Positions 53,010-59,630 of a DNA stretch of 59,630 bases are shown here, one piece after another (position 1 is the first letter of the stretch; each line of letters begins with the position of its first letter). Origin of the DNA: Acidobacteriaceae bacterium. GTDB lineage: Bacteria > Acidobacteriota > Terriglobia > Terriglobales > Acidobacteriaceae. The translations under genes were made by a program, and so were the position numbers. The stretch lies in the NCBI GenBank assembly GCA_030041305.1, contig JASHOC010000139.1:1-59630 (forward strand), read 5' to 3'. The notes beneath the pieces are model-generated. The model did no database searches. It was not told the origin of the DNA and was given only the letters and a program-made list of their open reading frames with translations.

Positions 53010-55526
53010 TCAGATGTGGGCCAGGAAGGGATTTTGCATCGGACGCCCGGCTTCATAGGACGTCAGGATGGTGTCGGCGTTCACGGGCACGCGTTGGAAG
53101 ATGTTGTCGCCGAGCGCGTCCGCCAGAGCATTGGTGATTGCGGCGCATCCGCCGCCCACGGGCGGCTCGCCACAGCCGCGGGCGCCCACCGGCGTCTCCG
53201 GATCGGGAATATTCAGCGCATTCCACTTCATGTCCACAGGTACGTCCAGGATCGAGGGAGGCTTGTTCGTGTAGAAACGCTGGGCCACGGTGACGCCGTA
53301 TTGCGGATCGATCACCCACTTCTGCCCGATGGCGTGGGCCATGCCCAACACCGACCGGCCCAGAACCTGACCGCCCAAAGCAGCCGGGTGGATCACCGTG
53401 CCCACGTCGGCGTAACCCAGATAGTCGGTGATGTGGTATTTGCCGGTCTCGACGTCGGTTTCCACCTCGGCAAAGCAGGCCAGGAAGGAAAAGGAATCGC
53501 CGTCGTGCGGGTAGTTATCGGTCGCTGAGGCGACGAGTCCCTCGCCGGCGTGCGCGGCAACCGAGTGCTTGGTGTACTTGTTGACTGCGGGATTCACGTC
53601 ATGGCCGTCGTAGATGCCGCCCAGCTTGATGGCGGCCTTCGACGCCTCCGCGAAGCTCATCCCCGCTCCGCCGCCTTTACGCGAAACGCGCAGATTGGCG
53701 ACTTCATAATCGGCGGGCTCTCCGCCTAGAGATTTAGCCGCGACCTCTTTGAGCCTCTGTGCGCATTCCAGGCCCACGGCGTGCCCGGCGCGGGTCATGG
53801 CGTGAATGGTTTGGCTGCCGCCGGAGTGGCAGGAGTAAGGTAGATTCTTCGACGTATCGCCCCAGACCAGGTCGATGGTATCCCAGGGCACATTGAGTAT
53901 TTCCGCCGTGGCCCGGTGCACGTCGACGAAGGCTTCCGTGCCCAAATTGCCGATGCCGGTGTAGATCTTCACCCGGCCTTGGGGCGTGATCACGATCAGG
54001 CCGTCAAACCCGCTAGTGCCGCCATGATAGCAACTCAGCGCCACACCCACGCCGCGCACCTTCGTGCCGCTCTGCTTGGATCGGGCTACGCGCGCGTTCC
54101 AGTTGAACTGCTTTGCGCCCGCGTCCAGCGCCTGCTTCAGGTAACAACTGGTCACATACGAGCGTTTGCCGCCAGGGCCGGGCGGCCCGTACTCCGCCTT
54201 GCCCTCGGGAGAGTTGACACGGCGCAAGGCAACCTGGTCCACGCCGAGCTTGCGCGCGGCCTTCGACAAGACGGGCTCGATAATTGCGATCGCCTGCATG
54301 CCGCCAGGCGCGCTCTGCGCACTGCGCGGCAGCGTGTTCGTGGCCACCGTCACGTTGCGCCAACGCATGGCCGCCGGCTGGTACAGCAGCGAGGTGATCT
54401 GGGCGCAGGCAGCCCCGTCGCCATTCGAGCCGTACGACCCCGCGTCCGACACCAGGAACATGTCTAAAGCCGTAATGCGGCCGTCCTTGGCGAAGCCCAC
54501 TTTGGTGCGGGCGCGGATGCCCGGCCGGGCGCGCCCGATAAAATGCTCTTCCTCGCGGCTGATCCGCATCATCACCGGGGCGTTCAGCTTTTTCGAGAGC
54601 AGCGCCGGTATCACCAGCGTAAGCGCGCCCGTGATCTTGCTGCCGAAACCGCCACCGGTATACTCGCTGATGAACACCACATTCTCTTCGGGCATGTGCA
54701 TCCAGCGCGCAATCGCCGGGACCGTCTGCATCGTGCTCTGCGTGCCGGTATACAGATAGAGCTTGCCGTTCTGCCAGAAGGCCATCGTGGTGCGTGGCTC
54801 CAGGCACTGGTGGCTTACATCTTCCGTCGAGAAGGTTTCGTCGAGCACGAGCGCGGCGTTTTTGAAGCCGGCGTCAAGGTCGCCATAGGACCACTCTTCG
54901 GGCGCGTGGCCCATCGGCAGTTTGCCTTCCTTCTCCGCAGCAAATTCCTCGTCTGTCCATTTGAGCACTGCCAGCTGCGATTCCCTGCTCGGGGGTGGGT
55001 TCGGAACCCACACATTGCCCTCTTCGCGAGCATTGGCGCTGCCCGGCCGCAGGCTGTCCAGCGGGTCCGTGTTAAACGGCAGCGGCTCCATTTCGATCTC
55101 GATCGCCTCGATCGCCTCGGCGCAGGTCAGCTCATCCACCGCCGCCACCGCCAGAATCGGTTCCCCCTGGTACATGGGCTCGTCGGCCAGCGCCAGCTCG
55201 CTGAAGCGGTCGGCTTTGATCATGGTGCCGTTATCGTTGACATAATTGGCGTGGCCGGGGACTTCGTCTGGCGTCAGAATACCCCTCACCCCGGGCATCG
55301 CCAGCGCCTTCTCGGCATTGATGCGCTTCACGCGCGCGTGGGGCATGGGACTGAGCACGAGACGGCAGAACAACATCCCTTCTGCGCGGAAATCCTCGGC
55401 ATACTTCGAGGCGCCGGTTGCTTTCGCCACCAGGTCATTGGTTGAGAAATCGTGCCCGATCAGTTTGTAGCCCGTTCCAAACGGGATCGGCTTCAGGCTC
55501 TCCTTGGTCAATTCAACTCCCGCCAT
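53010..55526 (-). CDS. Moco-binding large subunit of PaoABC-like molybdenum enzyme
   Basis: The 838-residue protein has the xanthine dehydrogenase/aldehyde oxidase fold: ATGASKYAEDFRAEGMLF, YTGGGFGSKITGALTLV, HSGGSQTIHAMTRAGHA and, at the end, GARGCGEPPVGGGCAAITNA with the catalytic Glu. It has no signal sequence. ATG 55526 (MAGVELTKESL) follows AGGAGGG; the longer frame to 55706 overlaps the small-subunit gene and is not used. The gap to the small-subunit gene is 2 nt. Confidence 0.92.
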   Translation of the reverse strand: MAGVELTKESLKPIPFGTGYKLIGHDFSTNDLVAKATGASKYAEDFRAEGMLFCRLVLSPMPHARVKRINAEKALAMPGVRGILTPDEVPGHANYVNDNGTMIKADRFSELALADEPMYQGEPILAVAAVDELTCAEAIEAIEIEMEPLPFNTDPLDSLRPGSANAREEGNVWVPNPPPSRESQLAVLKWTDEEFAAEKEGKLPMGHAPEEWSYGDLDAGFKNAALVLDETFSTEDVSHQCLEPRTTMAFWQNGKLYLYTGTQSTMQTVPAIARWMHMPEENVVFISEYTGGGFGSKITGALTLVIPALLSKKLNAPVMMRISREEEHFIGRARPGIRARTKVGFAKDGRITALDMFLVSDAGSYGSNGDGAACAQITSLLYQPAAMRWRNVTVATNTLPRSAQSAPGGMQAIAIIEPVLSKAARKLGVDQVALRRVNSPEGKAEYGPPGPGGKRSYVTSCYLKQALDAGAKQFNWNARVARSKQSGTKVRGVGVALSCYHGGTSGFDGLIVITPQGRVKIYTGIGNLGTEAFVDVHRATAEILNVPWDTIDLVWGDTSKNLPYSCHSGGSQTIHAMTRAGHAVGLECAQRLKEVAAKSLGGEPADYEVANLRVSRKGGGAGMSFAEASKAAIKLGGIYDGHDVNPAVNKYTKHSVAAHAGEGLVASATDNYPHDGDSFSFLACFAEVETDVETGKYHITDYLGYADVGTVIHPAALGGQVLGRSVLGMAHAIGQKWVIDPQYGVTVAQRFYTNKPPSILDVPVDMKWNALNIPDPETPVGARGCGEPPVGGGCAAITNALADALGDNIFQRVPVNADTILTSYEAGRPMQNPFLAHI

Positions 55527-55528
55527 GC

Positions 55529-56158
55529 TCAAGCCCTCCTCGTGTATTCTGCTGCGCGCATCAAGGAATCGAGAATCTTGCTGTAGTCCTGGCACCGGCA
55601 AAGATTGCCCGAGACTCCCTGCGCCATTTCGGCTCGTGTGGGATTGGGGTTGGTCTTCAAGAATCCGACCGCCGACATGATGAAGCCCGTCATGCAAAAG
55701 GCGCACTGGAAGCCCTGCTCGTCCACCACAGCCTGCTGCACCGGATGGAGTTTGCCGTCGGCTGCGGCGAGTCCTTCAATCGTGGTCACTTGCCGGTTGC
55801 GCACCGTATGGGTGAGCACGGAGCAGCTATAGTACGGCACGTCATCGATCAGAACCGTACACGATCCGCACTCGGCGCGGTCGCAGCCCAACTTTGTGCC
55901 CGTCAGACCCAGCTTGTAGCGCAAAGTCCACGCCAGGGTTTCCTGCTTCATCACGTCCACACGGCGTGGCTTGCCGTTTATATAGAGCGTGATGAGGCGT
56001 TCCCCCGCCCCAGACAGTTGGCGCCGCGAAGGCGCAAGAAAGCGATAACTCGCCGCGCTCACGACTGCGCCGCCGGCAATGACCCCCAGGATGAAATTGC
56101 GCCTGGTTATGGTCTTGGTTGCACCTTCGTTTTGCTTCAGATCGTCAGAATCCGACAT
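55529..56158 (-). CDS. [2Fe-2S] subunit of PaoABC-like molybdenum enzyme with Tat signal
   Basis: The 209-residue protein starts with a Tat signal (TRRNFILG, R19-R20, then a hydrophobic Ala/Val stretch to about 37). The first cluster uses C92, C97, C100 and C112 (GCDRAECGSCTVL and YSC), the second QCAFCMTGF and NLCRCQDYSKI. ATG 56158 follows GGAGGATGG. As in E. coli PaoA, this single Tat signal would export the whole heterotrimer. It is the first gene of the operon. Confidence 0.93.
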   Translation of the reverse strand: MSDSDDLKQNEGATKTITRRNFILGVIAGGAVVSAASYRFLAPSRRQLSGAGERLITLYINGKPRRVDVMKQETLAWTLRYKLGLTGTKLGCDRAECGSCTVLIDDVPYYSCSVLTHTVRNRQVTTIEGLAAADGKLHPVQQAVVDEQGFQCAFCMTGFIMSAVGFLKTNPNPTRAEMAQGVSGNLCRCQDYSKILDSLMRAAEYTRRA

Positions 56159-56803
56159 AGCCCATCCTCCGGGTTCAGGTTTCATTCAGGGGATGCCAAT
56201 CGCTGCGCACTTTAAAGACCGGATCGAGCTCGGAAAAAATGGCGCCTTTAGAAATTAATTTGGAGAATGCATCGCTGGCCAAGCTGGGTTCGCAACGATG
56301 CCGCTATCTTAATCCCCGATCGCCGGGTTTGTGAAGCCTGCAGGTCGCCAGCACTTCCAAACGAAGATGGCAAACCATTTGAGGATAATGGGTTGTCTCC
56401 TGTTGACTCCAGCGTTTGTCCCACTATTTGAGACGACCTTCCAGCCCTAACCCGGCGTAGCCGGAACCCAAAAGGGCATAACATCAAAAGTTTGAACCCT
56501 GCCGACAATGCCATCAAAGGCCCATGAACATTGACGATCATGCATAGGTCGAAACATTTTCTGCGCAAAGTGTGCAGAATTCAAATGGATAGGTACTAAA
56601 TGGACAACCGGGAACCTAACCGCTCAATGAATTTGTCACTGTTGCCAGCGAACTTCCGGAGAAAGCCTCGCAAAACGCAATTGCTGGTTGCAACAAACGC
56701 CTGCCATCAAACATCATTTCGAGAGCACGGCCCGAACCACGACGCTGCGGCGACCATGCAAGGATCGCAGTGGAAAAAAGAGCGATCTCCTGGGGGCGAC
56801 ATT
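56159..56803. other. Gene-free stretch between the Mo-enzyme operon and the MarR gene
   Basis: No supported gene. It is less GC-rich than the flanking genes and should hold the promoters of both the operon and the MarR gene. The only distinct site seen is the dyad at 56559-56579. An in-frame ATG at 56600 could extend the MarR protein into this region, but the added residues do not look conserved. Confidence 0.55.
56559..56579. promoter_or_regulatory. Candidate MarR-type operator
   Basis: TTCTGCGCA-AAG-TGTGCAGAA is a 21-bp dyad with one mismatched pair (9-bp arms, 3-bp centre). It lies between the divergent Mo-enzyme operon and the MarR gene. Its size fits sites bound by MarR dimers; binding is inferred. 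Confidence 0.42.
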
Positions 56804-57349
56804 GTGAGTCTGAAAGTCGAAATCGAGCAAGCGACGCCCTTTTCCAGTCTTGAAGAGGAAACGCTTTTGAATCTGCTGCGCACCTCCGATCGCCTTCACC
56901 GCCGGTTTCAACAGGGGATTCGCGCCTGGGGAGTGACTTCGACGCAGTACAACGTGTTGCGCATTTTGCGCGGCGCCTACCCCCAAGGGCTCACGTGCGC
57001 CGGGATCGGCAGTCGCATGGTGACGGCGGAGCCTGATATCACCCGGCTTTTGAGCCGACTCAAGGCGCTCAAGCTCGCGCGGCAACGGCGCGACCGGCAC
57101 GACCGGCGCATCGTGTGGACCCAGATTACCGACACTGGCCTCGAACTGCTGCAGGCCATGGATCCGGTGGTCCAGCAACTTCCCAAGGCGCTCTTCGGGG
57201 GCATGAAGCCGCAGGAGCTCGCCGAGCTCAACCGCCTGCTTGAGTCGGCGCGAAATAGCGACAGCGAGACTCGAGTGATCGAATGCAATTGCGATGGAGA
57301 AGCATCGGCGCCAGGAGCGGTCGAAGAGAGAATGCGCCCTCACTCGTGA
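56804..57349 (+). CDS. MarR-family transcriptional regulator
   Basis: The 181-residue protein has the MarR winged helix: RAWGVTSTQYNVLRILRGA, GIGSRMVTAEPDITRLLSRL and the wing QRRDRHDRRIVWTQITDTG. GTG 56804 is preferred because VSLKVEIEQATPFSSLEEE is where related proteins begin; ATGs at 56756 and 56600 would add nonconserved residues. It is divergent from the PaoABC-like operon, of which it is a plausible repressor. Its end overlaps the convergent response-regulator gene by 10 nt. Confidence 0.87.
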   Translation: MSLKVEIEQATPFSSLEEETLLNLLRTSDRLHRRFQQGIRAWGVTSTQYNVLRILRGAYPQGLTCAGIGSRMVTAEPDITRLLSRLKALKLARQRRDRHDRRIVWTQITDTGLELLQAMDPVVQQLPKALFGGMKPQELAELNRLLESARNSDSETRVIECNCDGEASAPGAVEERMRPHS

Positions 57350-58119
57350 ATGACTTTTTGCGCCACCAATTCTTCGTCCAAATCGGCGTGGACAATTTTG
57401 TTGTGCAGACAATAAAGCGCCAGCTCAAGCCGGTCTGAGACACCCAGCTTGTCATAAATCTTACGCAGATAATTCTTGATCACCTGCTCGGTAGTGCCCA
57501 GCTGGAAGGCAATCTCTTTGTTGCGCTTGCCTTGGGTGATACAGGTGATGATCGACATCTCTTTGGGCGAGAGCCGGGGTTGACTCCGGGGGCTGACCAA
57601 AGCAGCAGCCTGGGCACGATACGCCTCAATAACCCAGTTCACCGACTGGTTGTCGATCCACGTCTCACCGGCAGCAATCCTGCGCACACAACGAACCAGC
57701 AAATCGGGGGAAATGGTGCGCGAGATGATGCCTCGGACTCCCCGGCGGTAAAGCTCCACGGTCTGGTTTTCGTCGGCCCCAACGGCTTGCACGATCAGTC
57801 TGATGTCAGGAGCAGACCGCAGCAGTTCGGGAATAGCGTTGGTCGTGCCGGCCAGCAAGTTACCTTCCAGAAGCACAACATCTGTCGGATACCGTTCGAT
57901 GGCGGCGCGCAGATTCTCGAAAGAGTCCGCTTGCGCCACGACACGCAGGTCGTCTTCCAGGGCGAATACTTTGCGGATCCCCACGCGGTAAATCGCCTGC
58001 GAATCCGCGAGGATGATCCGAATCGTGCCCGGTTTGGCCGGTCCCTCACCTGCCTCACCATCAGGGCTGTCGTCGAGAATGTCCATGACTGACTGTCGCC
58101 CAAAGTCATCCGCGTGCAT
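57340..58119 (-). CDS. LuxR/NarL-type response regulator with degenerate receiver domain
   Basis: The 259-residue protein has a receiver-like domain (about 32-150) and a LuxR-type HTH (LSPKEMSIITCITQGKRNKE, FQLGTTEQVIKNYLRKIYDK). The usual phosphoacceptor Asp is Glu (E85 in VVLLEGNLL); the acidic pair reads AD instead of DD, and the switch Lys region reads IISRT instead of LLKD. It therefore probably works without phosphorylation. ATG 58119 is chosen because GGAG lies 7 nt upstream; it is 1 nt after the PilZ stop, so the two genes are coupled. Confidence 0.86.
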   Translation of the reverse strand: MHADDFGRQSVMDILDDSPDGEAGEGPAKPGTIRIILADSQAIYRVGIRKVFALEDDLRVVAQADSFENLRAAIERYPTDVVLLEGNLLAGTTNAIPELLRSAPDIRLIVQAVGADENQTVELYRRGVRGIISRTISPDLLVRCVRRIAAGETWIDNQSVNWVIEAYRAQAAALVSPRSQPRLSPKEMSIITCITQGKRNKEIAFQLGTTEQVIKNYLRKIYDKLGVSDRLELALYCLHNKIVHADLDEELVAQKVIHE

Positions 58120-58120
58120 T

Positions 58121-58483
58121 TCACTGCTCCGCAAACCGGTAATCGTCAATAGTGGCGGCCGCGAGATATTGACTTTGGCTTAATGAGCAGCGTACCACAC
58201 GTCCGGCACAATGAACCAGCACATCGTGCGGGGTTCCTAAAACCGCGCCCGGCATTCGTAAAGAAAAATTGATCTTCAGGCCAGCCTGCAATTCGTGATC
58301 CAACGCAAAAAGCACCCCATTCGCCGAAACGTTGCGGGTCACTGCGGAGAATTCCCCTTCGTCGGAGGCCAGCACGACGGGCAAGGCTATGGGAAATCGC
58401 ACTGCGCAACGCACTTCCTGCCGTACGCCGGCCGACTTGCGGCCGCGGGAGCCGGGCGAAGTATAGGGTTTCACACTAGTCAT
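58121..58483 (-). CDS. PilZ-domain protein, probable c-di-GMP receptor
   Basis: The 120-residue protein is a single PilZ domain with R-C-A-V-R (the RxxxR arm) and NVSANG (D/NxSxxG), both needed for cyclic di-GMP binding. It is translationally adjacent to the degenerate response regulator, suggesting that the pair links c-di-GMP level to gene control. Confidence 0.83.
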   Translation of the reverse strand: MTSVKPYTSPGSRGRKSAGVRQEVRCAVRFPIALPVVLASDEGEFSAVTRNVSANGVLFALDHELQAGLKINFSLRMPGAVLGTPHDVLVHCAGRVVRCSLSQSQYLAAATIDDYRFAEQ

Positions 58484-59022
58484 GATCCGATACCGAAAGA
58501 ATCCTTAAGCCACTCTAGCCCAGTTTTCCGGCGCGACCCACGGCACCAAAGTTTCGAGAATAGTAATCATTTTCAAGCCGAAATGTATCTCCAACGGACA
58601 TACGCAAGAAGCTCTTTGCCTCAAAGCAAGCAGTTGGCCGCCTAACCGCTGTACGGCGCTGCCTCACATTCCCGCCTGCACAAGAGCAAAGGGGCTTCGG
58701 CTGCCGGAAGAAATCGCCTGCTCGACCGCCCAGGCTGAATTGGACCGAGTCCCCATTCCTGGAACTCCGGAAGGCAAGCCGCTCTTGCGCGTCGCCGTTT
58801 TCGCGCGTCGAACGGGAAAAACTCCCGAAATGGTTTGTTGCGGTAGATCTTAAAAAAACCGCAATAGTTGTCGGCGAAGACCATTTGGACCGGGCATTCC
58901 ACTGTTCTCCCAAAGCTGTCCCGAAAATGCAGAAAATATTACTTTTGTGGTAGCGATGCTCCCCAATTTGGGTTACTCTTACCGTGCACAAGAAATTCAG
59001 TTTCAGCAAGGAGTATACGTTC
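58484..59022. other. Gene-free stretch upstream of the repeat protein
   Basis: I see no supported gene. Open frames on the minus strand here run into the repeat gene and resemble nothing. The region becomes AT-richer toward 58960, and must contain the promoter of the repeat protein. AAGGAG (59008-59013) is its ribosome-binding site. Confidence 0.5.
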
Positions 59023-59630
59023 ATGTCCTCAGGTTCAATGGGTATCCGTAGCGCTATCTTCGTGATGTTAATTGCGCTTGGCGCGAGCTGTGCATTCGCA
59101 TCGGCGTCGAATCCGGCTCTCCCCGGGATCAATAGTCCTCAAGTGTCTTCCGTCTCCGAGCCAATCTGGCCTTTGCCTCCGGCCGCGAAGACCGCCGCTG
59201 CTGAGCCCATTTGGCCGCTGCCTCCGGCCGTGAAGACCGCCGCTGCAGAGCCCATCTGGCCTTTGCCTCCGGCCGCGAAGACCGCCGCTGCCGAGCCCAT
59301 CTGGCCGCTGCCTCCGGCCGTGAAGACCGCCGCTGCAGAGCCCATCTGGCCGCTGCCTCCGGCCGTGAAGACCGCCGCTGCCGAGCCCATCTGGCCGCTG
59401 CCTCCGGCCGTGAAGACCGCCGCTGCCGAGCCCATTTGGCCGCTGCCTCCGGCCGTGAAGACCGCCGCAGCCGAGCCCATCTGGCCGCTGCCTCCGGCCG
59501 TGAAGACCGCCGCTGCAGAGCCCATCTGGCCGCTGCCTCCGGCCGTGAAGACCGCCGCTGCAGAGCCCATCTGGCCGCTGCCTCCGGCCGTGAAGACCGC
59601 CGCTGCAGAGCCCATCTGGCCGCTGCCTCC
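59023..59630 (+). CDS. Secreted protein of tandem 15-residue EPIWPLPPAVKTAAA repeats (3' end beyond window)
   Basis: The first 202 codons are present. A signal peptide (MGIRSAIFVMLIALGASCAF, cleavage near ASA, about residue 28) is followed by a short linker and then repeats of the unit EPIWPLPPAVKTAAA. Ten complete units and part of an eleventh are visible. The proline-rich unit with one Trp suggests an extended rod or a cell-surface or periplasm-spanning segment. I recognise no family. AAGGAG lies 9 nt upstream of the ATG. Confidence 0.85.
   Translation, partial: MSSGSMGIRSAIFVMLIALGASCAFASASNPALPGINSPQVSSVSEPIWPLPPAAKTAAAEPIWPLPPAVKTAAAEPIWPLPPAAKTAAAEPIWPLPPAVKTAAAEPIWPLPPAVKTAAAEPIWPLPPAVKTAAAEPIWPLPPAVKTAAAEPIWPLPPAVKTAAAEPIWPLPPAVKTAAAEPIWPLPPAVKTAAAEPIWPLP
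59158..59630 (+). repeat. 45-bp tandem repeat array within a coding region
   Basis: Unit starts are at 59158, 59203, 59248 and so on every 45 bp to 59608. Units differ by only a few third-position changes and by Ala/Val in the PPAAK/PPAVK position. The near-identity at DNA level shows recent expansion or gene conversion. The array continues past the window edge. Confidence 0.95.

Noticed and set aside
56248-56568. 106-codon minus-strand frame upstream of the Mo-enzyme operon
   Set aside because: It has no ribosome-binding site and no recognisable domain, and it sits where promoters are expected.
58515-59132. 205-codon minus-strand frame
   Set aside because: It overlaps the ribosome-binding site and signal peptide of the repeat protein and matches no family.
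59139-59615. Minus-strand frame with GSGQMGSAAAVFTAG repeats
   Set aside because: The 45-bp period keeps both strands open. The plus strand has a ribosome-binding site and a signal peptide, the minus strand has neither in view.

Overview
The window looks like a chromosomal segment of a GC-rich member of the Acidobacteriota, probably a Terriglobia-type soil bacterium. The main evidence is three very long ABC permeases of about 830-850 residues with the N-terminal block typical of acidobacterial duplicated orphan permeases (ADOP). Complete SUF, HslVU and periplasmic molybdenum-hydroxylase operons fit the same assignment. The taxon is inferred from gene content only; no rRNA or tRNA gene was seen.

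Layout. A Tat-exported glycoside-hydrolase-like protein (209-2440) is followed by a minus-strand SUF iron-sulfur assembly operon, sufB-C-D-S-U-T (8563 down to 2665), with an Rrf2/IscR-like palindrome upstream. A gene-free stretch carries five copies of a 14-bp motif at exact 41-bp steps. Next come a two-subunit Tat-type molybdenum hydroxylase, a lipase-maturation-factor-like membrane protein, a phytoene-desaturase-like oxidoreductase, and hslV and hslU separated by a MazEF-type toxin-antitoxin pair and a small unknown gene. From 18765 to 25268 lie Sua5/TsaC, a YdeI/DUF1905 protein, an ECF sigma factor with a small membrane partner, a zinc-ribbon membrane protein, a LytTR response regulator and an ornithine-lipid gene pair with Pho-box-like 11-bp repeats upstream. 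From 25275 to 30617 are amino-acid catabolism genes (LhgO, P5C dehydrogenase, aminotransferase) and a quinone-oxidoreductase-like protein.

From 30990 to 44505 one minus-strand cluster encodes a tripartite efflux system: membrane fusion protein, ATPase, two ADOP permeases, second ATPase, TolC-like protein, and an NtrC/NtrY-type two-component pair. XdhC and MocA (44730-46371) serve molybdenum-cofactor enzymes. A third ADOP permease follows on the plus strand. The efflux operon and this third permease share an upstream 23-bp motif and sigma-54-like -24/-12 sequences, so the NtrC-type regulator may control both.

From 50152 to 56158 a minus-strand operon encodes a PaoABC-like periplasmic molybdenum enzyme with a b-type cytochrome, an unknown helical protein and an IscU-like scaffold that lacks the third conserved cysteine. 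A MarR regulator lies upstream of it. The window ends with a degenerate response regulator, a PilZ protein and a secreted protein made of perfect-length 15-residue repeats that runs off the edge.

Across the window there are five copies of a 118-bp MITE-like element and two of a sister element of the same length and architecture. One copy sits inside another, and comparison with the intact copy shows a TA target duplication. Several intergenic regions of the efflux cluster are filled with degenerate 'tagtccct' type short repeats.
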